Source of the DNA: Pseudomonas sp. DNDY-54
GTDB taxonomy: Bacteria; Pseudomonadota; Gammaproteobacteria; Pseudomonadales; Pseudomonadaceae
DNA length: 64,000 nt
Assembly (NCBI RefSeq): GCF_019880365.1
Contig: NZ_CP082271.1
Coordinates: 186,001-250,000 of the forward strand
Direction of reading: 5' to 3'
Made by a program: the position numbers and the translations under genes. Shown here in pieces: positions 1 to 8,592 of the stretch (position 1 is the first letter of the stretch; each line of letters starts with the position of its first letter). The notes below the pieces were generated by a model that was given only the letters and a program-made list of their open reading frames with translations, made no database searches and was not told the DNA's origin.

Positions 1-598
1 CGCCACGCAGATGGAGAACAACTTCATCAGCCTGATGGTTGCTCAGATCAAATACCAGGACCCGACCAAGCCGGTCGACAGCACCGAATTCCTCAACCAG
101 TTCTCGGCCATGTCCCAGGTCAAGAGCATGGAGAACCTGGCCACCCTGGCGCAGAACAATCTGGTGCTGACCGACAACCTGCAGACCTTGACCGCGGCTG
201 GTCTGGTTGGCCAGCAGGTGAGCGTCGCCGTTGAGTCGCTGGATCTCAGTGGGCAGGCCGTCAGCGGTGGCTTCGATTTAAGCCATGCCTCGACCCGCAC
301 CGCTGTGCTGCTGACCGATTCCAACGGCACCCAGACCCGCATCGAGTTGGGCGCGCAGTCCGCCGGCAAGGTGCCCTTCGTGATCGATCCGGCCAAACAC
401 GGCCTGCGCGATGGCCAATACAGCGTGAGCATCGAATCGGAGAACGGCGAATTCCCACAGGTGGAAGTCGCCGGTCAGGTCTCGAACGTGCGCGTCAGTG
501 CCGAAGGTCCGGTGCTCCAGGTCAACGGCGTCGGTGCGGTGCCTTTCTACAACATCCTTGAATTTGCCCAGGCCGATGCCGGGCTGCTCGGCGGCTGA
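1..598 (+). CDS. flgD: Flagellar hook assembly scaffold FlgD (5' end missing)
   Basis: FlgD caps the growing hook and is needed for FlgE polymerisation. The frame is open at the left edge (codons for A-T-Q precede the first Met at position 11), so the N-terminal export region is outside the window. The visible part begins MENNFISLMVAQIKYQDP and continues TEFLNQFSAMSQVKSMENL, the conserved FlgD N-terminal block. It is followed by a beta-rich FlgD Ig-like/Tudor region with the segment DGQYSVSIES. About 198 residues are visible against a usual 220-240. It is the first visible gene of a co-directional operon running to position 9624. flgE follows after 50 bp. Identification is secure from sequence and order. 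Confidence 0.95.
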   Translation, partial: ATQMENNFISLMVAQIKYQDPTKPVDSTEFLNQFSAMSQVKSMENLATLAQNNLVLTDNLQTLTAAGLVGQQVSVAVESLDLSGQAVSGGFDLSHASTRTAVLLTDSNGTQTRIELGAQSAGKVPFVIDPAKHGLRDGQYSVSIESENGEFPQVEVAGQVSNVRVSAEGPVLQVNGVGAVPFYNILEFAQADAGLLGG

Positions 599-648
599 GC
601 CCCAGGGCTCGCCAGTTTTCTTTTCCTTTTACATATCGAGATCAGCCC

Positions 649-1839
649 ATGAGCTTCAACATCGCCCTGACCGGCCTCTCCGCCGTCAACGAACAACTCA
701 ACACCATCGGCAACAACATCGCCAACTCCGGCACCGTCGGCTTCAAGTCTTCGCGGACCAACTTCGGCAGCCTTTATGCCGAGAGCCAGGCCATGGGCGT
801 TGAAGTCACCGGCACCAGCCAGAGCATCAGCCAGGGCGGCGCCCTGACCACCACCAACCGTAACCTCGACCTGGCCATTTCCGGCGGCGGCTTCTTCGTC
901 ACCCGCGCGAGCAATGGCGACGTGGCCTACACCCGCGCAGGCGTGTTCGGCACGGACAAGGACAGCTACCTGACCAACAGTCTCGGTCAACGCCTGCAGG
1001 GCTATCCGGCCGATGCCACCGGCAATTTGCAGACCGGCGTGGTCGGTGATCTGCAGATGAAGGCCGGCGGTCTGCCCGCCAAGGCCACCGACGCGCTGAG
1101 CTTTGTTGCCAACCTCGACGCCAATCAGGAAGTCCCGGCGGTCGCGTTCGATCCGCTGGTGGCGGACAGCTACAACTCCACCTACACCACCAAGCTGTAC
1201 GACTCCCAGGGCAAGGAACACACCCTGACCCAGTATTTCGTGAAGGACGCCGTCCCGGATAACAGCTGGACCGCTCACTACTTTGTTGACGGAAAAAACT
1301 TGGGAAGCTCGGCGAAGCTGGAATTCGATACGAGTGGCTCCCTGACCACGCCAGTTGGCCCGGCCCTGACCGCGACCCTCGGCGGCGGTGTGGCGGATTT
1401 GAACATCCAGCTCGATTACAGCGGCACCAGCCAGTACGGCTCCGAATTCAGCGTGACCAGCAACCGCGCCACCGGGTATTCCGCTGGCGAACAGACCGGC
1501 ATGAGCGTCGAGAAGGATGGCAAGGTCTACGCCAGCTATTCCAACGGTGAGCGGCTGCTTCAGGGCCAGGTCGTTCTAGCCAACTTCGTCAACGCCGAAG
1601 GCCTGAAGAACATCAGCGGCACTGCCTGGACCGAGACCGCTGCCTCTGGCGCGGCCATGCTCGGTGCTCCGGGTGTCGGCCAGTACGGCAACCTGGCCAG
1701 CGGCGCGCTGGAAAGCTCCAACGTGGACCTCACCCAGCAGCTGGTGGGCCTGATGGAAGGCCAGCGTAACTACCAGGCCAACACCCAGGTGATCTCCACC
1801 AACAAAGAACTGACCCAGGTCCTGTTCAACGCGCTCTGA
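649..1839 (+). CDS. flgE: Flagellar hook protein FlgE
   Basis: FlgE is the structural subunit of the flagellar hook, exported by the flagellar type III apparatus. It is 396 aa, a compact FlgE. The N-terminus MSFNIALTGLSAVNEQLNTI with the flagellar rod/hook motif (NNIANSGTVGFKSSR, about residues 22-36) and the C-terminus (SSNVDLTQQLVGLMEGQRNY, then QANTQVISTNKELTQVLFNAL) are the conserved D0 helices. The middle holds the FlgE D2 insert and the segment NLDLAISGGGFF typical of rod and hook proteins. It lies between flgD and flgF with short gaps (50 and 9 bp), consistent with one transcript. Confidence 0.97.
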   Translation: MSFNIALTGLSAVNEQLNTIGNNIANSGTVGFKSSRTNFGSLYAESQAMGVEVTGTSQSISQGGALTTTNRNLDLAISGGGFFVTRASNGDVAYTRAGVFGTDKDSYLTNSLGQRLQGYPADATGNLQTGVVGDLQMKAGGLPAKATDALSFVANLDANQEVPAVAFDPLVADSYNSTYTTKLYDSQGKEHTLTQYFVKDAVPDNSWTAHYFVDGKNLGSSAKLEFDTSGSLTTPVGPALTATLGGGVADLNIQLDYSGTSQYGSEFSVTSNRATGYSAGEQTGMSVEKDGKVYASYSNGERLLQGQVVLANFVNAEGLKNISGTAWTETAASGAAMLGAPGVGQYGNLASGALESSNVDLTQQLVGLMEGQRNYQANTQVISTNKELTQVLFNAL

Positions 1840-1848
1840 GGCTGATCC

Positions 1849-2577
1849 ATGGATCGTTTGGGATACACGGCGATGACCGCAGCCAGCCGCACGATGATGT
1901 CGCTGCAGGTGCGCTCCAACAACCTCGCCAACGTCAACACACCGGGCTTTCGTGCCGACCTCGAACGTGCTCAGGCGGTGGCGGTGGAAGGTCACGGCTA
2001 CGACAGCCGGCATATGGCGGTGGTCGAGAACAACGGGGTCAGCCTGGCCGCCGGCCCGATGGTCGCCACCGGTCGCGAGCTGGATTTCGCCGTCAAGGGC
2101 ACCGGCCTGATCGTCCTGCAGGATGGCGACGGCGAAGCCTATACGCGCCAAGGCAGCATGCAGATCGACGCCGAAGGTCGGCTCACACTCAACGGTCGCG
2201 CCGTGATGGGCGAGGGCGGGCCGATCGAGCTGCCCGAGCATGATCGTGTCGAGATCGGCAACGACGGCACCGTGTCGATCATGGCGCCGGGCGACTGGAT
2301 GATGGCCGAAGTGGACCGCATCCGCCTGGTCGACGTCGCGGCGGCGGACCTGATGAAGAACGAAGCCGGCCTGCTGGTTACCCGCAACGGCGAGCCCGCC
2401 GCGCCGAGCGAAGACGTGCGCCTGGCCAGCGGCTTTCTCGAGTCGAGCAACGTCTCGGCCATCGACGAGCTGGCCTCGACCATGAGCCTCAACCGCCTGT
2501 TCGAAACCCAGGTAAAGATGATGAAAGCCGCCGAGGACCTTTCCGACGCCGGCAACCGAATGATCCGCGGCAGCTGA
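1849..2577 (+). CDS. flgF: Flagellar basal-body proximal rod protein FlgF
   Basis: FlgF is a proximal rod component of the basal body. The protein is 242 aa, within the family range. It starts MDRLGYTAMTAASRTMMSLQ and carries the rod signature NNLANVNTPGFRADLE at about residues 24-39. It also has the segment ELDFAVKGTGLIVLQ and the C-terminal helix SMSLNRLFETQVKMMKAAED. It differs from FlgG in being shorter and in its more divergent N-terminus. The start lies 9 bp after the flgE stop, and flgG follows after 14 bp. Confidence 0.95.
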   Translation: MDRLGYTAMTAASRTMMSLQVRSNNLANVNTPGFRADLERAQAVAVEGHGYDSRHMAVVENNGVSLAAGPMVATGRELDFAVKGTGLIVLQDGDGEAYTRQGSMQIDAEGRLTLNGRAVMGEGGPIELPEHDRVEIGNDGTVSIMAPGDWMMAEVDRIRLVDVAAADLMKNEAGLLVTRNGEPAAPSEDVRLASGFLESSNVSAIDELASTMSLNRLFETQVKMMKAAEDLSDAGNRMIRGS

Positions 2578-2591
2578 TCGGGAGATAACGC

Positions 2592-3377
2592 ATGAATTCC
2601 GCACTTTGGGTCAGCAAGACCGGCCTGGCTGCACAAGATACCGCCATGGCGACCGTTGCCAACAACCTGGCCAACGTCAACACCAATGGCTTCAAGGCTG
2701 ATCGCGCAGTCTTCGAAGATCTGTTCTACAGCATCGAAAAGCAGCCCGGCGCGCAGGCGGATGAGATCAACACCGTGCCGTCCGGCATTCAGCTGGGCAG
2801 CGGCGTGCGCGTCGCTGGTACGCAGAAGGTGTTCACCGAAGGCAGCATCCAGACTACTGGCCAGCCGATGGACCTGGCGATCGTCGGCCGCGGCTTCTTT
2901 CAGGTCGAGTCGCCCAACGGTGACATTCTCTACACCGAGAACGGTCAGTTTCAGCTCAACGCCGAAGGCGTGATGGTCAACGCACAGGGCCTGCCGTTGA
3001 CGCCAGCCATCGAAGTGCCGCAAGGCAGCACCGGCTTTACCGTCGGCGCTGATGGCATCGTTACGGCGGTACTGCCGGGTGACACCCTGCCGTCCGAGCT
3101 GGGCCAGATCACGCTGGTCAACTTCACCAATCCGGGCGGCCTGGAAGCGCTGGGCGGCAACCTGTATCGCGAAAGCGTTGCCAGTGGCGAAGCCGTTGAA
3201 GGCGTGCCGGGCGAAGAGGGCCTGGGCCAGCTCAAGCAGGGCGTGCTCGAAGGCTCCAACGTGCAGGTGGTCGAGGCCATGGTGGCGATGATCGCCATCC
3301 AGCGTGCCTACGAGGCCAACGCCAAGGTGCTCGATGCCGCCAGCGGCATGCAGCAGTTCCTCAACCAGACCGTCTGA
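2592..3377 (+). CDS. flgG: Flagellar basal-body distal rod protein FlgG
   Basis: FlgG forms the distal rod that crosses the periplasm. Length is 261 aa, exactly the usual FlgG size. Visible motifs are NSALWVSKTGLAAQDTAMA at the N-terminus, NNLANVNTNGFKADRAVFED in the rod signature, MDLAIVGRGFFQVE, and the conserved C-terminus EGSNVQVVEAMVAMIAIQRA followed by YEANAKVLDAAS. A GGGAGA ribosome-binding site sits 7-8 bases before the ATG. It is the best conserved protein of the cluster. Confidence 0.98.
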   Translation: MNSALWVSKTGLAAQDTAMATVANNLANVNTNGFKADRAVFEDLFYSIEKQPGAQADEINTVPSGIQLGSGVRVAGTQKVFTEGSIQTTGQPMDLAIVGRGFFQVESPNGDILYTENGQFQLNAEGVMVNAQGLPLTPAIEVPQGSTGFTVGADGIVTAVLPGDTLPSELGQITLVNFTNPGGLEALGGNLYRESVASGEAVEGVPGEEGLGQLKQGVLEGSNVQVVEAMVAMIAIQRAYEANAKVLDAASGMQQFLNQTV

Positions 3378-3382
3378 GACCG

Positions 3383-4048
3383 ATGATGCGTACGCCGATT
3401 CTGCTTGTCGCACTGGCCCTGTTAACCGGCTGCGCCAGCTTCAACGAGATGCTGCCGGAAGAGCCCTCGACCGAGTACGAGCCGCTGGAGCTGGACTACA
3501 GCCTGCCGCCGACCACCGGTGGCGGTCTGTTTCGCTCCGGTTACAGCGGCTCGCTGATCAGCGACAAGCGCGCGGTGCGGGTCGGCGACATCCTCACCGT
3601 GGTGCTGGACGAATCCACCCAGTCGAGCAAGAGCGCCGGTACCAGCTTCGGCAAGGAATCGAGCGTAGGCATCGGCGTGCCGACCATTCTCGGCAAGACC
3701 TACCCGGACGTTGAAACCTCAGCCTCCGGCGAGCGCGATTTCAAGGGCTCGGCCAAGAGCTCGCAGCAGAACACCCTGCGCGGCTCCATTGCCGTCAGCG
3801 TGCATCGTGTGCTGCCCAACGGCACCTTGCAGATCAAGGGCGAAAAAGCCCTGCGTCTGAACCAGGGTGATGAATACATTCGCCTGACCGGGCTGGTGCG
3901 CATCGACGACATCAACCGCTACAACCAGGTGTCCTCGCAGAGCGTGGCCAACGCCAAGATTTCTTACGCGGGTCGTGGTGTGCTCAACGACAGCAACTCG
4001 GCCGGCTGGCTGACGCGGTTCTTCGCGTCGCCGCTGTTCCCCCTTTAA
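3383..4048 (+). CDS. flgH: Flagellar L-ring lipoprotein FlgH
   Basis: FlgH forms the outer-membrane L ring that acts as a bushing for the rod. The protein is 221 aa. It begins with a lipoprotein signal peptide ending in the lipobox LTGC at about residues 14-17, so Cys17 would be lipidated. The conserved FlgH core follows: SLISDKRAVRVGDILTVVLD, then NTLRGSIAVSVHRVLPNGTL, QIKGEKALRLNQGDEYIRLT and GLVRIDDI. The C-terminus WLTRFFASPLFPL is typical. Two consecutive ATGs occur at the start; the first is used here. It lies 5 bp after flgG and 13 bp before flgI. Confidence 0.97.
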   Translation: MMRTPILLVALALLTGCASFNEMLPEEPSTEYEPLELDYSLPPTTGGGLFRSGYSGSLISDKRAVRVGDILTVVLDESTQSSKSAGTSFGKESSVGIGVPTILGKTYPDVETSASGERDFKGSAKSSQQNTLRGSIAVSVHRVLPNGTLQIKGEKALRLNQGDEYIRLTGLVRIDDINRYNQVSSQSVANAKISYAGRGVLNDSNSAGWLTRFFASPLFPL

Positions 4049-4061
4049 GTGAAGCCTTGAA

Positions 4062-5171
4062 ATGACTAGCCCGATGCGATCCCTGAAGCTGTTCCTCGCC
4101 GCTCTCGCGCTGTGGCAACTGCCGGCCCAGGCCGTGCCGCTGATGGACCTGGTGGATGTCGAGGGCATTCGCGGCAACCAGCTGATCGGTTACGGTCTGG
4201 TCGTGGGCCTCGACGGCACGGGTGACAAGAACCAGGTCAAGTTCACCAGCCAGTCGGTGACCAACATGATCAAGCAGTTCGGCGTGAATCTGCCGCCGAA
4301 CGTCGATCCGAAGCTGAAAAACGTCGCTGCGGTGACCATCACCGCCACCGTGCCGCCGTCCTACAGCGCCGGCCAATCGGTCGACGTCACCGTCTCCTCG
4401 CTGGGCGACGCCAAGAGCCTGCGCGGCGGTCAGCTGCTGATGACCCCGCTGCAAGGCGTGGACGGCGAAATCTATGCGCTGGCCCAGGGCGCGGTGATCG
4501 TCGGCGGCGTCAATGCCGAAGGTGCCAGCGGTTCGAAGGTGGCAATCAACACCTCCAACAGCGGGCTGATTCCCAACGGCGCCACCATCGAGCGGATGAT
4601 CCCCAGCGACTTCACCGAGCGCCCGGACGTCATGCTCAATGTGCGTCAGCCAAGCTTCCAGACCGTCACCCGCGTGGTAGACGCGGTGGATGCCTACTTC
4701 GGTCCGGGCACCGCCACGGCACTGAACGCCACCAAGATTTCCATTCGCGCGCCAGTCACCAGCACCCAGCGCATGAGCTTTATGGCCATGCTCGAACGCC
4801 TGGAAGTGGAAGAGGGGCGTACCCGGCCGAAGGTGGTGTTCAACAGCCGCACCGGCACCGTGGTGGTGGGCGAGGGCGTACGGGTTAAGGCTGCGGCGGT
4901 TGCCCATGGCAGCCTGACCGTGACCATCAGCGAGCGCCCGCAGGTTAGCCAGCCGAACGCCTTTGCCGGCGGCGAAACCGTGGTCACGCCGCAGTCGGAC
5001 GTCGCCATCGAGCAGGACCGCAAGGCAATGTTCAAGTGGCCGGAAGGCGCCAGTCTGGAAAGCATCATCAGCACCATCAACAGCCTCGGCGCCACGCCTG
5101 ACGACGTGATGAGCATCCTGCAATCGCTGGAACGCGCCGGCGCGCTAAACGCTGAACTGATTGTGATGTAA
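4062..5171 (+). CDS. flgI: Flagellar P-ring protein FlgI
   Basis: FlgI builds the periplasmic P ring around the rod. The 369-aa protein has a Sec signal peptide (hydrophobic LKLFLAALALWQLPAQA, cleavage after about residue 25). The mature start VPLMDLVDVEGIRGNQLIGY and GLVVGLDGTGDKN are invariant features of FlgI. The C-terminus DDVMSILQSLERAGALNAEL and IVM is also diagnostic. A second in-frame ATG four codons in is an alternative start. A 61-bp gap separates it from flgJ, the longest in this part of the operon. Confidence 0.98.
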   Translation: MTSPMRSLKLFLAALALWQLPAQAVPLMDLVDVEGIRGNQLIGYGLVVGLDGTGDKNQVKFTSQSVTNMIKQFGVNLPPNVDPKLKNVAAVTITATVPPSYSAGQSVDVTVSSLGDAKSLRGGQLLMTPLQGVDGEIYALAQGAVIVGGVNAEGASGSKVAINTSNSGLIPNGATIERMIPSDFTERPDVMLNVRQPSFQTVTRVVDAVDAYFGPGTATALNATKISIRAPVTSTQRMSFMAMLERLEVEEGRTRPKVVFNSRTGTVVVGEGVRVKAAAVAHGSLTVTISERPQVSQPNAFAGGETVVTPQSDVAIEQDRKAMFKWPEGASLESIISTINSLGATPDDVMSILQSLERAGALNAELIVM

Positions 5172-5232
5172 CAAGCGTCTGCTTCTGATGAAGCAGGCCT
5201 GACGCGCAGCAGATTGAATAGGTTTTTGTCGG

Positions 5233-6261
5233 ATGAGCATCGTATCCCTCCCCCAGCATCTCAACACCCTGCGCAACCGCCAGGACGGCCCGACCGCGGC
5301 CCGGCGCCAGCAGCTGGAAGTCGTCGCCGAACAGTTCGAGGCGATGTTCCTGCAGCAGATCCTCAAGCAGATGCGCAAGGCCGGCGACGTGCTCGGTGCC
5401 GGCAACCCGATGCGCAGCCGCGAGCTGGATACCATGCGCGACTTATATGACGAAGTGCTTGCCGACACCCTGGCCGGCAAGCGTCAGACTGGGATCGCCG
5501 ACATGCTGGTGCAGCAGCTAAGTGGTGAAGCCGGCAGCGCGCCGGTGCCCACGGCGCTGGCCGGACACTCGGGCAGCGGCATCCAGGGTGGCGGTTTGCA
5601 CGCGCTGCGTGGCACCTGGCAGCGTGGCGTCGATGCGCTGGACAGCGCCTGGGAAAGCGGCAAAGCCGGCTTCAAGTCGCTGGTCGACAGCGTCATCAAG
5701 CACGAATCCAGCGGCAACATCGCGGCCGTTTCACCCAAGGGCGCGCGCGGCCTGATGCAGTTGATGCCCGGCACCGCGCGGGACATGGCCGCCGAGCTGG
5801 GTTTGCCGTTCAGTGAAGCGCGGTTGACCACCGATGCCGAGTACAACAAGCGCCTCGGCAGTGCTTACCTGAACAAGATGCTCGATCGCTATGACGGCCA
5901 CCAGGCGCTGGCGCTCGCCGCCTACAACGCCGGCCCCGGTCGAGTAGACGAGTGGCTTAAAAGCCATGGTGATCCGCGCACCGGCGAGATCGGCACCGGC
6001 GCCTGGGTGCAGAAAATCCCCTACGCGGAAACCCGCAACTACACCCGTAACATTCTCAATGACCTGCGTGCCGCGGCACCGGCCCCCGTCGAGCCGCGCG
6101 CGCAAATCCAGCCGGCACCCAGTCCCGTCCAGGCTTCGCTTAATTCCAGCGCCGATGTGGTCGCTCTATCCACTCAGCAGCATCGTGTTGTTGGCGGCGG
6201 CCACCTGTCCGTGGCGTTCGCACAACCGATCCGGATCGAGTCGAAGGAAGTCCAGTCGTGA
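5233..6261 (+). CDS. flgJ: FlgJ: rod chaperone fused to an SLT-type transglycosylase
   Basis: FlgJ assists rod assembly and opens the peptidoglycan for it. Residues 1-100 form the rod-binding domain (EQFEAMFLQQILKQMRKAGD and ELDTMRDLYDEVLADTLA). In the well-studied polar and enteric proteins the C-terminal domain is a glucosaminidase. Here residues 150-285 instead show lytic-transglycosylase (SLT) motifs: the catalytic ES pair (Glu158 in HESSGN), GARGLMQLMPGTARDM, ALAAYNAGPGRV and IPYAETRNYTRNIL. That is a seen difference in domain type; the role in wall penetration is inferred. The gene ends in a 4-base GTGA overlap with flgK, indicating translational coupling. Confidence 0.93.
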   Translation: MSIVSLPQHLNTLRNRQDGPTAARRQQLEVVAEQFEAMFLQQILKQMRKAGDVLGAGNPMRSRELDTMRDLYDEVLADTLAGKRQTGIADMLVQQLSGEAGSAPVPTALAGHSGSGIQGGGLHALRGTWQRGVDALDSAWESGKAGFKSLVDSVIKHESSGNIAAVSPKGARGLMQLMPGTARDMAAELGLPFSEARLTTDAEYNKRLGSAYLNKMLDRYDGHQALALAAYNAGPGRVDEWLKSHGDPRTGEIGTGAWVQKIPYAETRNYTRNILNDLRAAAPAPVEPRAQIQPAPSPVQASLNSSADVVALSTQQHRVVGGGHLSVAFAQPIRIESKEVQS

Positions 6262-7634
6262 GTATTTTGGGTCAAATTGGCTACAGCGGCGTTCGCGCCT
6301 CGCAGATCGCCCTGTCAGCGACGGGGCAGAACATCGCCAACGTCAACACGCCGGGCTTCAGCCGCCTCGCGCCGGACCTGCACTCGCTCGGCGGGCAGAC
6401 GTCGGTCAGCATTGGCGGAGGCGTACAGGTCAGCAGCATTCGTCGGCTGTCCAACGACTTTCAGAATCAGCAGCTCTGGCGCGCCAGTACCGACAAGAAC
6501 TACTTCAACACCAATCAGCAGTACCTGACTGCGCTCGAAGGCCTGATCGACAGCGAAGGTTCTAGCGTCAGTGTTGGCCTGGACAACTTCTTCGCCGCGC
6601 TCAGCGAAGCCAGCTCGACCCCCGAATCCATCGCCTTGCGCCAGCAGATCATTGGCGAGGCCAAGCAGCTGGCACAGCGCTTCAACGGTCTGAACAGCAA
6701 CATCGGCATTCAGCTCAACGCGCTGCAGGGCCAGCGCGTGGCGATGACCAGCGAGATCAACGGGCTGTCCGGCAACATTGCCGAGCTCAACGCGCAGATT
6801 CGCGAGATGGAATCCTCCGGCCGTGACACCGCGACCCTGCGCGACTATCGGGAGAATTTGGTCAAGGATCTCAGCCAGTACGCCGGTATTCGCGTGCAGG
6901 AAGCGCCGGACGGCACCCTCAGCGTGTCGCTCGCCAATGGCCAGCCGCTGGTGGCCGGTGCCACCGCTGGGCAGCTGAAGGTCAACGAGAACCTGGCCGG
7001 CGAGCAGGAAATGTCGCTGGTCTTCGCCAAGACCACGTTCCCGCTCAATCAGCAGGGGCTTGGGGGCTCGCTCGGTAGCCTCTATGACATGGAATACGGC
7101 GCGCTGCGCCCGGCTCAGCAAGACCTGCACGACATGGCCAAGGCGCTGAGCGAGAGGGTCAATGACACCCTCGCGGGCGGCTTCGACCTCAAAGGCGATC
7201 CTGGGCAGCCATTGTTCGTATACAACGCCAGCAGCACCAGCGGCATGCTTGAAGTCGGGCCGCTGGCGGCTTCGGAGCTGGCGTTTTCCTCGGTGGGCGG
7301 CGCGGATGTCGAGGTAGGCAACAACAAGAATCTGCTTCAGCTGCTCGACTTGAAGTCGAAAGGCATCGATGTCGCCGGTAACACCGTACCGCTCAACGAC
7401 GCTTATGCCGGTCTGGTTGGCCGCGTCGCCAGTGCCAGCCGACAGAACCAGGCGGACCTGAGCGCCGCGACCACTGTGGCGGAGCAGGCCCAGGCCCAGC
7501 GCGACAGCGTCAGCGCGGTCAACCTGGACGAAGAAGCGGTCAATCTGATGGCCTACGAGCAGGCCTACCAGGCCAACATGAAGGTCATCAGCACTTCCAA
7601 CGATCTGTTCAACGCCGTACTGGCGATGTTCTGA
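6258..7634 (+). CDS. flgK: Flagellar hook-associated protein 1 FlgK (compact form)
   Basis: FlgK is the first hook-filament junction protein. Start is a GTG overlapping the flgJ stop (GTGA). The N-terminus MSILGQIGYSGVRASQIALS, with the motif GQNIANVNTPGFSRL, and the C-terminus NLMAYEQAYQANMKVISTSN and DLFNAVLAMF are canonical D0/D1 helices. At 458 aa it is much shorter than the polar FlgK I know from Pseudomonas aeruginosa (about 680 aa) and shorter than the enteric one (about 547 aa). It therefore lacks the large surface-exposed insertions. Short FlgK proteins of this size are known from lateral flagellar systems, which supports that assignment of the operon by inference. Confidence 0.95.
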   Translation: MSILGQIGYSGVRASQIALSATGQNIANVNTPGFSRLAPDLHSLGGQTSVSIGGGVQVSSIRRLSNDFQNQQLWRASTDKNYFNTNQQYLTALEGLIDSEGSSVSVGLDNFFAALSEASSTPESIALRQQIIGEAKQLAQRFNGLNSNIGIQLNALQGQRVAMTSEINGLSGNIAELNAQIREMESSGRDTATLRDYRENLVKDLSQYAGIRVQEAPDGTLSVSLANGQPLVAGATAGQLKVNENLAGEQEMSLVFAKTTFPLNQQGLGGSLGSLYDMEYGALRPAQQDLHDMAKALSERVNDTLAGGFDLKGDPGQPLFVYNASSTSGMLEVGPLAASELAFSSVGGADVEVGNNKNLLQLLDLKSKGIDVAGNTVPLNDAYAGLVGRVASASRQNQADLSAATTVAEQAQAQRDSVSAVNLDEEAVNLMAYEQAYQANMKVISTSNDLFNAVLAMF

Positions 7635-7669
7635 GTCGGCACGGCCGATTCGACTGACGAGTAAAGACC

Positions 7670-8578
7670 ATGCGCATCTCCAACGCCCAGCTCACCGCCA
7701 TGATGCACGGCTCGATGAACACCAGCTCCGAAAAGCTCGGCAAGCTGATGCAGCAGATGGCCACAGGCGAGCGCATGCTGCTGCCGTCTGATGACCCGAT
7801 TTCCGCCGTGCGCGTGCTGCGGATTCAGCGTGAGGAAGCGACGCTGACCCAGTACCGCACCAACATCGCCAACGTCTCCGGCAACCTGTCCAAGCAGGAG
7901 GCCAACCTCAAGGCCGCCTCCGACACCATGCTCAGCGTGCGCGACATGCTGTTGTGGGCGGCGAACGGCAGTAATACCCCCGAAGACCTCGCCGCCATCG
8001 CCAATGAATTGGAGACGCTGGAGAGCACCATTCTCAGCTTCGCCAACGTGCGCGATGAGGAAGGTCGTTATCTGTTCTCGGGCACGCTCAGCGACCGTCC
8101 AGCGATCACATTCGATGCCCCAACCGAAACCTACAAGCTGACCGGCAATGATCAGTACCGCCAGGCGGCAGTCGCCAATGGTGTGCTGGTCGAAGAGAAT
8201 GTCACCGCTACGCAAATTTTCGGCACGGGTACTGACGATGCCGAGATGCTCAGTCAATTGCATGCGTTGGTGAAGAACCTGGCCAACCCGGCAATCGATG
8301 CCGGCGCTCTGATCAGCGCAACCTTGGCCAGTCTGGACGACACCCATGGTCGCCTGCTGGGGGCTGTCACCGAGCTGGGCGGGCGGCAGAACACCCTGAC
8401 CCTGCTGTCGAGCAGCAACGAGGACGTCTCGCTGGTCAACCAGAAGATCGAAGGCGAGTTGTCCCAGCTGGACTACGCCACCGCCAGCATCGACCTGAAC
8501 AACTACCAGCTGTCGCTGCAGGCGACGCAGAAAACCTATTTGAAGATCAACGGGCTGTCGCTGTTCGGCATGCTCTGA
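7670..8578 (+). CDS. flgL: Flagellar hook-associated protein 3 FlgL (compact form)
   Basis: FlgL is the second junction protein, linking hook to filament. It is 302 aa. The flagellin-like N-terminus MRISNAQLTAMMHGSMNTSS with LPSDDPISAVRVLRIQREEA, and the C-terminus DYATASIDLNNYQLSLQATQ followed by KTYLKINGLSLFGML, are characteristic. The central GRYLFSGT motif is present. As with FlgK, it lacks the extra exposed domains of P. aeruginosa FlgL (over 430 aa). It is followed after 14 bp by a gene not usually found behind flgL in polar systems. Confidence 0.95.
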   Translation: MRISNAQLTAMMHGSMNTSSEKLGKLMQQMATGERMLLPSDDPISAVRVLRIQREEATLTQYRTNIANVSGNLSKQEANLKAASDTMLSVRDMLLWAANGSNTPEDLAAIANELETLESTILSFANVRDEEGRYLFSGTLSDRPAITFDAPTETYKLTGNDQYRQAAVANGVLVEENVTATQIFGTGTDDAEMLSQLHALVKNLANPAIDAGALISATLASLDDTHGRLLGAVTELGGRQNTLTLLSSSNEDVSLVNQKIEGELSQLDYATASIDLNNYQLSLQATQKTYLKINGLSLFGML

Positions 8579-8592
8579 CCGAGGTAGCGTGA

